A stretch of DNA of 64,000 bases from Actinomadura rubteroloni (GCF_002911665.1 NZ_MTBP01000002.1:1798001-1862000); one strand, 5' to 3'. Shown: positions 42,056-51,578, counted from the stretch's first letter. The notes: generated from the sequence alone by a model not told the origin. Made by a program: numbers and translations.

Positions 42056-43900
42056 CTATTCGACCGTGACCGACTTCGCCAGGTTGCGGGGCTGGTCCAC
42101 GTCATGGCCCTTCGCGGTGGCCAGCTCGCACGCGAACACCTGCAACGGGACCGTCGTCACCAGCGGCTGAAGCAGCGTCGGCACCGCCGGAACACTGATC
42201 AGCGTGTCGGCGTAGGGCAGCACCGAGGTGTCGCCCTCCTCCGCGATCACGATCGTCCGGGCGCCGCGGGCGCGGATCTCCTGGATGTTCGACACGATCT
42301 TGTCGTGCAGCACCTCGCGGGCGCGCGGCGGCACCACCACCACGACCGGCAGGTCCTGCTCGATCAGCGCGATCGGCCCGTGCTTCAGCTCGCCCGCCGC
42401 GAACCCCTCCGCGTGCATGTACGCCAGCTCCTTGAGCTTCAGCGCACCCTCCATCGCGACCGGGAACCCGACGTGCCGTCCGAGGAACAGGACGCAGTTC
42501 TGGTCGGCCAGGGACCGTGCCAGCGCCCGCACCGGCTCCATCGTCTCCAGCACCTTGTCCACCTTGTCCGGCATCTCCGCCAGCAGATGGACCATGTCGG
42601 TGACCTCGTCGCCCCACTTCGTCCCCCGGACCTGCCCGAGGTACAGCGCGATGAGGTAGACCGCGACGAGCTGCGTCAGGAACGCCTTCGTGGACGCCAC
42701 CGCGATCTCCGGCCCGGCGTGCGTGTACAGCACCCCGTCGCACTCGCGCGGCAGCGTCGACCCGTTGACGTTGCAGATCCCGAGCACCCGCGCCCGCTGC
42801 TCGCGCGCGTGCCGGACGGCCATCAGCGTGTCCATCGTCTCGCCCGACTGGGAGATCGCGATGACCAGCGTCGACCGGCTCAGGATCGGGTCGCGGTAGC
42901 GGAACTCGTGCGCCAGCTCCACCTCGCACGGCAGCCCCGCCCAGTGCTCGATCGCGTACTTGGCGATCAGGCCCGCGTGGTAGGCCGTCCCGCACGCCAC
43001 GATCACGACCTTGTCGATGTCGCGGAGCGCGTCGTCGGGGATGCGCATCTCGTCCAGCGACAGCCGGCCGCCCGCGCCGATCCGGCCGAGCAGCGTGTCG
43101 GCGACCGCGCGCGGCTGCTCGGCGATCTCCTTCAGCATGAAGTAGTCGTAGCCGCCCTTCTCGGCGGCCGACACGTCCCAGTCGACGTGGTACTCGGTGA
43201 CCTCGGCGGGACGGCCGTCGAAGTCGGTGACCGTCACGCCGTCCGCGCGCAGCTCCACGATCTGGTCCTGGCCCAGCTCGATCGCGTCGCGGGTGTGGGC
43301 GATGAACGCGGCCACGTCGCTGGCGAGGAAGTTCTCGCCCCGCCCGACGCCGACGACGAGCGGCGAGTTGCGGCGCGCCCCGACGACCACGTCCGGCTCG
43401 TCGGCCGACATCACGACCAGCGTGAACGCGCCGTCCAGCCGGCGGCACACGGCGCGCAGCGCGGCGGCCAGGCCCGCGCCGCCCTTCAGCTCGTCCTCCA
43501 GCAGGTGCGCGACGGCCTCGGTGTCGGTCTCGGACCGCAGCTTGTGCCCGGCCTCCTCCAGCTCCGCCCGCAGCGCCGCGAAGTTCTCGATGATGCCGTT
43601 GTGGATGACCGCGACGCGCCCCGAGCAGTCGGTGTGCGGGTGGGCGTTGTGGTCGGTCGGCGCGCCGTGCGTCGCCCACCGGGTGTGCCCCATCCCGACC
43701 GTCGCCGCGGGCGGCGGTTCCTCCTCCAGCGCCTGCCGCAGGTTGACGAGCTTGCCCGCCCGCTTCGCCGTCGCCAGCCCCCCGCCGGTCACCAGCGCCA
43801 CGCCCGCCGAGTCGTACCCCCGGTACTCCAGGCGCGCCAGGCCCTCGACCACGACGTCCAGTGCCGGCTGCCCGCCGACGTAGCCCACGATTCCGCACAT
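42056..43900 (-). CDS. glmS: Glutamine-fructose-6-phosphate aminotransferase (isomerising)
   Basis: A 614-residue GlmS makes glucosamine-6-phosphate, the first committed step to UDP-GlcNAc. The glutaminase domain starts with the nucleophile Cys2 (MCGIVGYVGG), then YRGYDSAGVAL and GHTRWATHGAPTDHNAHPH. Two SIS domains follow, with ISQSGETMDTLMAVRHA and the C-terminal PRNLAKSVTVE. The ATG at 43900 is fixed by Cys2. glmM, the next enzyme, lies about 5 kb away on the same strand. Confidence 0.97.
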   Translation of the reverse strand: MCGIVGYVGGQPALDVVVEGLARLEYRGYDSAGVALVTGGGLATAKRAGKLVNLRQALEEEPPPAATVGMGHTRWATHGAPTDHNAHPHTDCSGRVAVIHNGIIENFAALRAELEEAGHKLRSETDTEAVAHLLEDELKGGAGLAAALRAVCRRLDGAFTLVVMSADEPDVVVGARRNSPLVVGVGRGENFLASDVAAFIAHTRDAIELGQDQIVELRADGVTVTDFDGRPAEVTEYHVDWDVSAAEKGGYDYFMLKEIAEQPRAVADTLLGRIGAGGRLSLDEMRIPDDALRDIDKVVIVACGTAYHAGLIAKYAIEHWAGLPCEVELAHEFRYRDPILSRSTLVIAISQSGETMDTLMAVRHAREQRARVLGICNVNGSTLPRECDGVLYTHAGPEIAVASTKAFLTQLVAVYLIALYLGQVRGTKWGDEVTDMVHLLAEMPDKVDKVLETMEPVRALARSLADQNCVLFLGRHVGFPVAMEGALKLKELAYMHAEGFAAGELKHGPIALIEQDLPVVVVVPPRAREVLHDKIVSNIQEIRARGARTIVIAEEGDTSVLPYADTLISVPAVPTLLQPLVTTVPLQVFACELATAKGHDVDQPRNLAKSVTVE

Positions 43901-44024
43901 GACGGCCAGCCTATGCAATCTCCCCGCCACCACCAACGCCCGCCCCCGTCCGGTCCCGGACGGAGGCGGCACCGGCGTCAAGCCCAGGTGAACGGGGAGA
44001 AGAAGCCGGGTGAAGAACGCGTCG

Positions 44025-44741
44025 TCACTCGGCGCCGGTGATCGTCAGGGAGCGGAGCCGGGCGGAGCCGAGGGCCGCGCCGCCGACGGCGGCGGCGAGC
44101 AGGAGCGGAACGGCGGCGGCGAGCTTCACCGTCGCGTCCACCTGGGATGCCGAGGTCAGCGCGTCCGCGACGGCCAGCGCCCACTGCTGGATCGACGCGG
44201 CGCCCGCGCCGGGCGCGAAGTTGCCGAGCAGCGACTCCCAGATCAGCGCGTAGAGCAGGCCGATCGTGACCGCGTTGCGGCTGAACACCGCGAGCGCCGT
44301 GAAGACCGGCGTGTAGGCGAACGCGCCGACCAGGAGGGCCGCGCCGAACGCGGGGGCGACGTTCGCGGTCGTCCCGGTGAGGATCAGTCCGGCCAGCAGG
44401 CCCGGCACCACCGCGAACGCCAGCACGAGCGACAGCGCCACGGCCAGTTTGGTGAGCAGGACCGTCCGGCGCGGGATCGGCTTGGTCAGGACGTACATGA
44501 TCTGGCCGTCGTCGATCTCCGGGCCGATCACGCCGGTGCCCGCGATCAGCGCCAGCAGCGGCAGGATCGTCCCGACCGCGAGCTTCTCCAGCACCTGGAC
44601 GGACGTGTCGAGATCGTCCCCGCCCGTTGCCCGAAGCACCACCGCGAGGACGAGCAGCAACAGCGGCAGGCCGAGCAGCAACAACGCCCGCCGCCGCCCC
44701 AGCATCGCCCGATACGTCATGGCCGCGATCGTCGCGTTCAT
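44025..44741 (-). CDS. ABC transporter permease (ABC-2 type), distal
   Basis: A 238-residue protein with about six membrane segments, e.g. ALLLLGLPLLLLVLAVVLRA, LAVGTILPLLALIAGTGVIG and VALSLVLAFAVVPGLLAGLI. The EIDDGQIMYVLTKPIPR loop is typical of ABC-2 permeases. It is the last gene of the four-gene ABC operon and overlaps its ATPase by 4 nt. The substrate is unknown. Confidence 0.9.
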   Translation of the reverse strand: MNATIAAMTYRAMLGRRRALLLLGLPLLLLVLAVVLRATGGDDLDTSVQVLEKLAVGTILPLLALIAGTGVIGPEIDDGQIMYVLTKPIPRRTVLLTKLAVALSLVLAFAVVPGLLAGLILTGTTANVAPAFGAALLVGAFAYTPVFTALAVFSRNAVTIGLLYALIWESLLGNFAPGAGAASIQQWALAVADALTSASQVDATVKLAAAVPLLLAAAVGGAALGSARLRSLTITGAE

Positions 44742-45652
44742 TGTTTATCCACTAGGTAGGAGAAGACGCTTTCGAGGGACTCGTCGGACGGGGCGACCTC
44801 CCACAGCCGGACGCCCGCGTCGCGCGCCACCCGGGGCAGGAGCCAGGTGAAGCGGGCGAAGTCGACCGCCTCGACCTCCAGGCCCTCCTTGCCGAGCCGG
44901 ACGCTGCGGGCCGCGCCGTCGCCGATGATCGACGCCGCGAGCGCCCGGTCGTCGGACGACCGGACGAGGAACAGGTGCGGCCGGTCGGTCATCAGCCGCC
45001 GGATCTCCCGGAAGTCCCCCGACGCCGCGTGCCGCCCGGAGACGATCACCTCGATGTGCCCGGCGAGCCGCTCGACCTCCTCCAGGATGTGGGACGAGAA
45101 CAGGATCGTCCGGCCCTCGGCGGCCATCGCGCGGATGAGGTCCATGAGCTGGAGCCGCTGGCGCGGGTCCATGCCGTTGAACGGCTCGTCCAGCAGCAGC
45201 ACCGGCGGGTCGTGGACGAGCGCCGACGCCATCTTGATCCGCTGCTTCATGCCCTTGGAGTAGGTGCCGATCGCGCGGTCGGCGGCGGGCGCCATCTCCA
45301 CCCGGCCGATCGCCCGCTCCGCCGCCGCGCGCGGGTCGGGCAGTTTGTGCAGCTTGGCCATCGCGACGATGAACTGCCGCCCGGTGAGGAAGTCGTACGC
45401 CGTCTCGGGCTCGGGGACGAGCCCGAGCTTGCGGTACACGCCCTGGTTGTGCCAGATCGGCTCACCGTCCAGCGTGACCGTCCCCGACGACGGCGCCAGG
45501 AACCCGCCCATCATGTGGATGAGCGTGGACTTGCCCGCACCGTTCGGCCCGAGCAGCCCGGTCACCCCCGGCCCGATCGTCATCGTCACACCGTTGACCG
45601 CGACCACGTTCCCGTACCACCGAGAAACCCCGGTCAACTCCAGCACGCTCAC
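44738..45652 (-). CDS. ABC transporter ATP-binding protein, distal
   Basis: A 304-residue nucleotide-binding protein. Walker A LLGPNGAGKSTLIHMM, Q-loop-like LVPEPETAYDF, signature motif TYSKGMKQRIKMASAL, Walker B PVLLLDEPF and an H-loop (SSHILEEVE) are intact. A C-terminal domain of about 80 residues follows. It pairs with the permease downstream; the start overlaps the upstream permease stop by 4 nt. Confidence 0.93.
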   Translation of the reverse strand: MSVLELTGVSRWYGNVVAVNGVTMTIGPGVTGLLGPNGAGKSTLIHMMGGFLAPSSGTVTLDGEPIWHNQGVYRKLGLVPEPETAYDFLTGRQFIVAMAKLHKLPDPRAAAERAIGRVEMAPAADRAIGTYSKGMKQRIKMASALVHDPPVLLLDEPFNGMDPRQRLQLMDLIRAMAAEGRTILFSSHILEEVERLAGHIEVIVSGRHAASGDFREIRRLMTDRPHLFLVRSSDDRALAASIIGDGAARSVRLGKEGLEVEAVDFARFTWLLPRVARDAGVRLWEVAPSDESLESVFSYLVDKQ

Positions 45653-46527
45653 GAGAGACCCGCCTTCCGGAAGCGGCGGTAGAGGACGGTCACGCCGCCC
45701 GCCACCAGGGCCGCGCAGAGGAGGAGGGCGAGAACGCCGGACAGGAGGCCGTCCGGCACGGCCTCGGCCGTCCGTTCCGCGCCGAGCAGCCGCACCTGCA
45801 CGATGTCGACCAGGTTGAAGGGGGCGAAGAAGCCGGCGTTGCCCGCGAGCGAGAAGTTCGTCCGGAACTCGGCGATGTTCTGCACCAGCAGCACCACCGC
45901 GCTGGACAGCAGGAACACCGCGATCACCGCCGCGACCCCGAACCCGCGGCGCGGCGTCAGCACCGCCACCGCCATCCCGAGCGCCGCGATGACCAGCGCG
46001 AACAGCGCGCAGCCGACCAGCGCCAGCAGGAACTCCCGCAGGTGCGTCAGCGGATGCGGCACCTTCGCGATGAGCCCGCCGATGTACAGGACGATCACCG
46101 GCACGGCCGTCAGCGTCAGCAGCGCCGTCACCATCGCCGCGAACTTGGCGAGGACGAACGGCAGCGGCGCGATCGGCCGCGAGAAGTACAGCGGCACCAC
46201 GTGGAACCGCAGCTCACGCGATGCGAGCACCGGCGCCTGCGACGCCACGAAGATCGACACGACCACCTGGAGGTAGATCGCATAGGCGGAGTAGCGCATC
46301 AGCACCTCCGCCCGGTCCGTCAGCAGGACCGCCCCGACGTCCATGAACGCGGGCGCGACCATCACCGCCGCGAGCAGGAACGGCATGACCTTCGCCCGCG
46401 CGGGCCGCCCGAGCCCCCAGACGGCGCGCACATTGTGGACGTACAGGGACCGGACGAGATAACCGCGCCCCAACCGAGGCCCGTCGTAATGCCGGTACCC
46501 GATGTCGTGGATCGTGCTGGTGCTCAT
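45649..46527 (-). CDS. ABC transporter permease (ABC-2 type), proximal
   Basis: A 292-residue permease with about six hydrophobic spans (e.g. VVSIFVASQAPVLASREL, LLTLTAVPVIVLYIGGLI, LALVGCALFALVIAALGMAV). The conserved HDIGYRHYDGPRLGR start is typical for this permease subfamily. It overlaps both neighbours by 4 nt. Confidence 0.9.
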   Translation of the reverse strand: MSTSTIHDIGYRHYDGPRLGRGYLVRSLYVHNVRAVWGLGRPARAKVMPFLLAAVMVAPAFMDVGAVLLTDRAEVLMRYSAYAIYLQVVVSIFVASQAPVLASRELRFHVVPLYFSRPIAPLPFVLAKFAAMVTALLTLTAVPVIVLYIGGLIAKVPHPLTHLREFLLALVGCALFALVIAALGMAVAVLTPRRGFGVAAVIAVFLLSSAVVLLVQNIAEFRTNFSLAGNAGFFAPFNLVDIVQVRLLGAERTAEAVPDGLLSGVLALLLCAALVAGGVTVLYRRFRKAGLS

Positions 46528-47417
46528 GAGGTGAACACGTCCTCGATGTGGTGGCGGCGCTGCTCCAGCCGGACGAGGTGCAGTCCGAGGTCGGCGACGC
46601 CGTCGCGGATCAGGTCGTAGGTCTGCTCGCCCGCGATGTCCACGACGAGCACGCGCCCCTCCGGACGGACCGCGACGCCCTGAGCGTGGAGGTGCTCGCC
46701 GAGCGTGTCCCGGCCGTCCTGCACCTCGACGGTCAGGACGCCGCTCACGGCGGTGAACGACTCCACGGCCTGCGACCGCAGCAGCTTCCCGCCGTCGATG
46801 ATCACGACATGGTCACAGACGCGCTCCAACTCGCCGAGCAGGTGCGACGTGACCAGCACGCTGATGCCGAACTCCGACCCGATCCGCCGGATGAGCGCGA
46901 GCATCTCGTCGCGGCCCGCCGGGTCCAGGCCGTTGGTGGGCTCGTCCAGGAACACGAGCCGCGGATCGTGGACGAGCGCCTGCGCGAGCTTGACCTTCTG
47001 CTTCATGCCGGTGGAGTAGCCGCCGATCGGCCGGTACCGCTCCTCGTACAGCCCGACGTGCCGCAGGACGTCGGCGGCGCGCTCGCGGGCGGCGGGCGGC
47101 GGCAGCCCGCACATCCGGGCCATGTGGACGACGAACTCGGTCGCGGACACGTCCGGCGGCAGGCAGTCGTACTCGGGCATGAACCCGACGCGCTCGCGGA
47201 TGGCCGCGCCCTCGCGGGCGATGTCGAGGCCGAGCACGGACGCCCGTCCCTCGGTCGGCGGCAGCAGCCCGAGCAGGATCTTGATGAGCGTGGACTTGCC
47301 CGCGCCGTTGGCCCCGACCAGCCCGACGACGCCCGCCTCGACGGACACGTCGAGGCTGTCCAGCGCGGTCACCCGGGGGAACCGCATCGTCAGGCCCTGC
47401 GCGGCGATGATCGGCAT
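46524..47417 (-). CDS. ABC transporter ATP-binding protein, proximal
   Basis: A 297-residue ATPase with Walker A LVGANGAGKSTLIKIL, signature GYSTGMKQKVKLAQAL, Walker B RLVFLDEPTNGLDPAG and H-loop VTSHLLGELE. It is the first gene of the operon. A -10 TAGGTT (47430-47425) lies 7 bp before the ATG at 47417, so the transcript is probably leaderless. Two ATPase/permease pairs in one operon suggest a hetero-oligomeric exporter or two related ones; the cargo is unknown. Confidence 0.93.
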   Translation of the reverse strand: MPIIAAQGLTMRFPRVTALDSLDVSVEAGVVGLVGANGAGKSTLIKILLGLLPPTEGRASVLGLDIAREGAAIRERVGFMPEYDCLPPDVSATEFVVHMARMCGLPPPAARERAADVLRHVGLYEERYRPIGGYSTGMKQKVKLAQALVHDPRLVFLDEPTNGLDPAGRDEMLALIRRIGSEFGISVLVTSHLLGELERVCDHVVIIDGGKLLRSQAVESFTAVSGVLTVEVQDGRDTLGEHLHAQGVAVRPEGRVLVVDIAGEQTYDLIRDGVADLGLHLVRLEQRRHHIEDVFTS

Positions 47418-47424
47418 GGAACCG

Positions 47425-47430
47425 AACCTA
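47425..47430 (-). promoter_or_regulatory. -10 element TAGGTT of a leaderless ABC operon promoter
   Basis: On the minus strand TAGGTT is followed by 7 bp and then the ATG. The spacing places the transcription start on the start codon. Confidence 0.55.
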
Positions 47431-47635
47431 ACGCCTCGCACGGCCTCCCGGCGTCCCCCGTCCGGCCGAACGTCGGGTACCCCTTGCGGACGACCCCCTG
47501 CGCCTTCCGGTTGACCCTCGCCGCCCACCGGGCGCCGGGGATACGGCAGGGTATCTCCTGCGCCACGACGTTCTCCGGCGTCTCATGACGCGCCCCGCCC
47601 CCGGGAACGCATCCCTCAGATCGAAGGTGGTGAGC

Positions 47636-48328
47636 ATGGCGACGGAAACGCTCAAACGCGGCACGATCGCCGCAGTGGCCGCGGTGACCGCGCTGGCGGC
47701 GGGCTGTACGAACAGTTCGGACACCGGCGAGCCCAAGGCGCGCGGCGGCACCCCGTCCGCGTCGTCGGACTGGACGCCCCCGAAGGACCGGGTGACGGAC
47801 GCCAAGGCCAAGCTGAAGGGCCTGAAGATCCAGCAGCAGGGCGCCCACGACGGCTACTCGCGCGCCAAGTTCGGCATCCGCTGGAAGGACACCGACCACA
47901 ACGGCTGCGACCAGCGCAACGACGTCCTCGCCCGCGACCTGACGAACATCAAGCGCGACGGCTCGTGCAAGGTGCAGTCGGGACGCCTCAAGGACCCCTA
48001 CAGCGGCCGGACGATCGAGTTCACCAAGGCCAAGGCGTCCGAGGTGCAGATCGACCACGTCTACCCGCTCGCGCTGGCGTGGCGGATGGGCGCCTCGGGC
48101 TGGCCCGCCGACCGGCGGCAGGAGTACGCCAACGACCCGAGCAACCTCCTGGCCGTCTGGGGCCCACCGAACCGGGACAAGAGCGACAAGGGTCCCGGCG
48201 AGTGGAAGCCGCAGCAGGCGTACCAGTGCATGTACGGCGTCAAGTACGTCGGCATCGCCGACAAGTACCGCCTCCCGGTCACCCAGGCCGACCACGACGC
48301 GCTCCAGGGCTTCCTCGACCACTGCTGA
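47636..48328 (+). CDS. Lipoprotein HNH endonuclease family protein
   Basis: The protein has 230 residues. The N-terminus is a lipoprotein signal (TLKRGTIAAVAAVTALAAGC) with lipobox LAAGC. The nuclease core is of the GmrSD-C/DUF1524 HNH type: QIDHVYPLALAWRMG, then NDPSNLLAVWGPPNRDKSDK and GPGEWKP. Cysteines in NGCDQRND, SCKVQ and QCMYG may form disulphides outside the cell. It should cleave DNA outside the cell, perhaps for nutrient scavenging. I take the ATG at 47636 after AAGGTGG. Confidence 0.88.
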   Translation: MATETLKRGTIAAVAAVTALAAGCTNSSDTGEPKARGGTPSASSDWTPPKDRVTDAKAKLKGLKIQQQGAHDGYSRAKFGIRWKDTDHNGCDQRNDVLARDLTNIKRDGSCKVQSGRLKDPYSGRTIEFTKAKASEVQIDHVYPLALAWRMGASGWPADRRQEYANDPSNLLAVWGPPNRDKSDKGPGEWKPQQAYQCMYGVKYVGIADKYRLPVTQADHDALQGFLDHC

Positions 48329-48335
48329 CCGTGGT

Positions 48336-48341
48336 TAGGGT
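48336..48341 (+). promoter_or_regulatory. -10 element TAGGGT, leaderless promoter
   Basis: TAGGGT is followed by 7 bp and the ATG at 48349. The upstream lipoprotein gene ends 8 bp before it. Confidence 0.5.
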
Positions 48342-48348
48342 TGAACCC

Positions 48349-48648
48349 ATGAGCGAGGAAGCAGAAGGTCAGGGCGAGGAGCGGCCGGCGGTCCGCACGG
48401 AGCGGGCCGTCGGCGCGCGCGCCACGGGCGCCGAGGTGACCGGCGCGACCGCGACCGGGGTTGCGCTGCGCGTCGGCACCGGCCTCGGTTCCCTCGCGAT
48501 CGGCTCGCTGGTGCTCGGCGCCGTGGCGTTCGGCGCGGTCGCGATCGGCCGGCTGACCGTCCGGCGCGCCGTGGTCGGCGCGCTGGAGGCCGGCACCGTC
48601 GAGATCGAGCACCTGCGCATCGGCCGGCTGGAGATCACCGAGCGCTGA
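48349..48648 (+). CDS. Small repeat protein of unknown function
   Basis: The protein has 99 residues. An acidic head is followed by a pentapeptide-like or beta-helix-like rhythm of hydrophobic residues and glycine (LAIGSLVLGAVAFGAVAIGR and VEIEHLRIGRLEITER). No family is recognised. TAGGGT (48336-48341) lies 7 bp before the ATG, so the gene is probably leaderless. It converges on glmM. Confidence 0.75.
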   Translation: MSEEAEGQGEERPAVRTERAVGARATGAEVTGATATGVALRVGTGLGSLAIGSLVLGAVAFGAVAIGRLTVRRAVVGALEAGTVEIEHLRIGRLEITER

Positions 48649-48658
48649 GCGGCGGCGG

Positions 48659-50002
48659 TCAGCCGAGCGCGGCCCGGACCTCTCCGGCCAGCCGCTCGGC
48701 GACGTCGCGCGCCTGGTCCTGCGACGGCGCCTCGACCATCACCCGCACCATCGGCTCGGTGCCGCTCGGCCGGATGAGGACGCGTCCGCCGCCGCCCAGC
48801 TCGGTCTCGGCGGCGCCGACGGCGGCGGCCAGTTCCGGCGACGTCCTGGCCCGCGCCTTGTCCACGTCCCGCACGTTGACGAGCACCTGCGGCAGCCGCG
48901 TCATGGCCTTGACCAGTTCGTCCAGCGGACGTCCGCGCCGCGCCACCGCCGCCAGCAGGTGCAGCCCGGTGAGGACGCCGTCGCCGGTCGTCGCGTGGTC
49001 CAGCATGATGACGTGGCCGGACTGCTCGCCGCCGAACCCGAACCCGCCGTCCTTCATGGCCTCCAGGACGTACCGGTCGCCGACGGCCGTCTCCACGACC
49101 GCGATGCCCGCCTCGCGCATCGCGTTCTTGAACCCGAGGTTCGACATGACGGTCGCGACGACCGTGTCGGACTTGAGCCGTCCGGCGTCGCGCAGCTCCA
49201 GCGCGAGGACGGCCATGATCTGGTCGCCGTCCACCTCCTCGCCGGACGCGGTGACGGCCAGGCAGCGGTCGGCGTCGCCGTCGTGCGCGATGCCCGCGTC
49301 CGCGCCGTGCGCGAGGACGGCCGCCCGCAGCGCCTCCAGGTGCGTGGAGCCGCAGCCCTCGTTGATGTTGAGGCCGTCGGGAGCCGTGCCGATCGTGATG
49401 ACGTCGGCGCCCGCGCGGCGCAGCGCCTCGGGCGCGACCTCGGAGGCGGCGCCGTGCGCGCAGTCCACGACGACGCGCAGGCCGCGCAGCGACACCGGCA
49501 CGGTCGAGATCAGGTGGGCGACGTACTGTTCGACCGCTCCATGCGCGTCCCGGACGCGGCCGACGCCGGCCCCGGTCGGCGGCTCCCACGCCTGGTCCAG
49601 GACGGCCTCGACGCGGTCCTCCATCTCGTCGGCGAGCTTGTACCCGCTGCGGTCGAAGAACTTGATGCCGTTGTCGGGCGCCGGGTTGTGCGAGGCCGAC
49701 AGCATGACGCCGAGGTCGGCGTCCAGCGCGCTCGTGAGGTAGGCGACGGCGGGCGTCGGCAGGACGCCGAGCCGCAGCACGTCCACCCCGGCGGACGCCA
49801 GCCCGGCGACGACGGCGGCCTCCAGGAACTCGCCGGACGCGCGCGGGTCGCGTCCCACCACGGCGGTCGGCCGGTGCCCCTCGAACGCGCCCGCCTCCGC
49901 CAGGACCCGCGCCGCCGCGACGGACAGGTTCATGGCCAGCGGAGCGGTCAGGTCGCGGTTGGCCAGCCCGCGTACGCCATCGGTCCCGAACAGACGACCC
50001 AC
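48659..50002 (-). CDS. glmM: Phosphoglucosamine mutase
   Basis: A 447-residue GlmM converts glucosamine-6-phosphate to glucosamine-1-phosphate. The start is MGRLFGTDGVRGLANRDLT. The phosphoserine loop is MLSASHNPAPDNG, the metal loop AHDGDADRCLAV, the sugar-binding GFGFGGEQSGHVI, and the phosphate-binding end RPSGTEPMVRVMVE. It follows rpsI on the same strand, separated by a hairpin, as is common in actinobacteria. Confidence 0.97.
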   Translation of the reverse strand: MGRLFGTDGVRGLANRDLTAPLAMNLSVAAARVLAEAGAFEGHRPTAVVGRDPRASGEFLEAAVVAGLASAGVDVLRLGVLPTPAVAYLTSALDADLGVMLSASHNPAPDNGIKFFDRSGYKLADEMEDRVEAVLDQAWEPPTGAGVGRVRDAHGAVEQYVAHLISTVPVSLRGLRVVVDCAHGAASEVAPEALRRAGADVITIGTAPDGLNINEGCGSTHLEALRAAVLAHGADAGIAHDGDADRCLAVTASGEEVDGDQIMAVLALELRDAGRLKSDTVVATVMSNLGFKNAMREAGIAVVETAVGDRYVLEAMKDGGFGFGGEQSGHVIMLDHATTGDGVLTGLHLLAAVARRGRPLDELVKAMTRLPQVLVNVRDVDKARARTSPELAAAVGAAETELGGGGRVLIRPSGTEPMVRVMVEAPSQDQARDVAERLAGEVRAALG

Positions 50003-50030
50003 GATTCAACTCCCGATGAGACGAAAAGAC

Positions 50031-50071
50031 CGCGCGGGGCCGCCGGAGTCGTACTCCGGCAGCCCCGCGCG
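50031..50071 (-). terminator. Terminator hairpin after rpsI
   Basis: CGCGCGGGGC and GCCGGAG pair with CTCCGGC and GCCCCGCGCG around TCGTA, with a one-base bulge or mismatch. It lies between rpsI and glmM. Confidence 0.8.
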
Positions 50072-50098
50072 ATCGAATCCACTGCGCAAGGGTAGTGG

Positions 50099-50614
50099 TT
50101 AGCGCTTGCTGTACTGGGGAGCCTTGCGGGCCTTCTTGAGACCGGCCTTCTTCCGCTCGGGAACGCGCGCGTCCCGGGTGAGGAAGCCGGCCTTCTTCAG
50201 CGCCGGGCGGTAGTCGATGTTCGAGAACTGCAGCGCGCGCGAGATGCCGAGGCGCAGCGCGCCGGCCTGGCCGGTGGTGCCGCCGCCGGAGACGCGGACG
50301 AGGACGTCGTACTGGTCCTCTAGGCCGAGCAGGACGAACGGCTCGTTCACGATCTGCTGGTGGACCTTGTTCGGGAAGTACTGGTCCAGCGTGCGGCCGT
50401 TGATCGTCCACTTGCCGGTGCCCGGCACGATCCGGACGCGGGCGATGGCCTGCTTGCGGCGGCCCGTGCCGGCGGCGGGGCCGGTCGCGACGGGCTGGCC
50501 GAGGAGGCCGGAGTCGCCGGTCTCGGGGGTCTCGGTGCTGTACTCCGAGGGGGCTTCCTCGTAGCTGTCGAGGTCGGCGCCCTCGGGCGTTTCGATGCCG
50601 GACTGCTCGGTCAC
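50099..50614 (-). CDS. rpsI: 30S ribosomal protein S9
   Basis: A 171-residue S9. The conserved core runs from GTGRRKQAIARVRIVPGTG to the tail KARKAPQYSKR that reaches the decoding site. About 50 residues at the N-terminus are acidic and Ser/Thr/Pro-rich, an extension seen in some actinobacterial S9 proteins. It is downstream of rplM. Confidence 0.97.
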   Translation of the reverse strand: MTEQSGIETPEGADLDSYEEAPSEYSTETPETGDSGLLGQPVATGPAAGTGRRKQAIARVRIVPGTGKWTINGRTLDQYFPNKVHQQIVNEPFVLLGLEDQYDVLVRVSGGGTTGQAGALRLGISRALQFSNIDYRPALKKAGFLTRDARVPERKKAGLKKARKAPQYSKR

Positions 50615-50702
50615 GTTCTCTCCTGTTGCTCGTCTTCTGGCCGGGGCGGCGGACCCGTGTTCGGGTGCCCCGGCGGCCGCTTTTTCTGTTGTGCTCGGAC
50701 TG

Positions 50703-51155
50703 CTAGTGGGCGATCTGCTTGACCTGCGAGATCTCGAAGGGAACGGGCTGCTGGGCCTGGTGCGGGTGCTCCGGGCCGGCGTAGACCTTCACCTTGCGGA
50801 ACATCTGGCGGCCGAGGGTGTTCTTCGGCAGCATTCCCTTGATCGCCTTTTCGACGGCCTTGCGCGGGTCCTTGTCCAGCAGGTCGCCGTAGGAGATGGA
50901 CCGCAGGCCGCCCGGGTAGCCCGAGTGGCGGTAGGCGCGCTTCTGCTCGCGCTTGTTCCCCGACAGCGCCACCTTGTCGGCGTTGATGATGACGACGAAG
51001 TCACCGGTGTCCAGGTGCGGCGCGTAGATCGGCTTGTGCTTGCCCCGCAGGAGCTGCGCGGCCTGGCTCGCGAGCCGCCCGAGGACGACGTCGGTGGCGT
51101 CGATGACGTGCCACTGACGCTGCACGTCGGCGGGCTTAGGGGTGTACGTGCGCAC
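50703..51155 (-). CDS. rplM: 50S ribosomal protein L13
   Basis: A 150-residue L13. The core includes WHVIDATDVVLGRLASQAAQ, LRGKHKPIYAPHLDTGD and GMLPKNTLGR. The GTG at 51155 gives the standard length; the open frame extends 17 codons further without conserved sequence. It is the first gene of the rplM-rpsI pair. Confidence 0.97.
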   Translation of the reverse strand: MRTYTPKPADVQRQWHVIDATDVVLGRLASQAAQLLRGKHKPIYAPHLDTGDFVVIINADKVALSGNKREQKRAYRHSGYPGGLRSISYGDLLDKDPRKAVEKAIKGMLPKNTLGRQMFRKVKVYAGPEHPHQAQQPVPFEISQVKQIAH

Positions 51156-51551
51156 GGTCGTAGACCTTCGTTTCGTTTGTCGGCTTGCCTTCGATCCTCC
51201 GCCCACCCCTTCGCGTGACGGGTGAACGCCTTGCGGCGGTAGTGCCCGCCCGGCCGACCGGTTGCGGAAACCCGGCGGAGGCGCGTGCGGGGCCGGACGC
51301 CGGAGTGCTGAGGATCATGCGGTGTACCGGCACCGGCCGCGCTTCTTCACCGGTCCTGCGGACAGGCGTCGACACATACCACGGCCTCCCAGGGTATCGG
51401 GGGCGCCGAGGGGCGTCAAAACGCACGGCCGCCGCGCAAGAACGGACCTTCCCCGACAAAACACCTGACTTTCGGCCGAACTTCGCGGTAGAGTCCCGGC
51501 CGAACCCTCGGCCGCCGCGGCTCCGCCCGGCCCGCCCCCCGGGAGCCTCCG
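51156..51551. other. Divergent region upstream of rplM and the CAP protein gene
   Basis: This stretch of about 396 bp has no gene. It must contain the rplM-rpsI promoter. On the plus strand CTGACT (51464-51469) and TAGAGT (51489-51494) with a 19-bp spacer may serve the CAP protein gene. Confidence 0.45.
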
Positions 51552-51578
51552 CTGACCTCCTCCCGCCCCCGAACCGGA

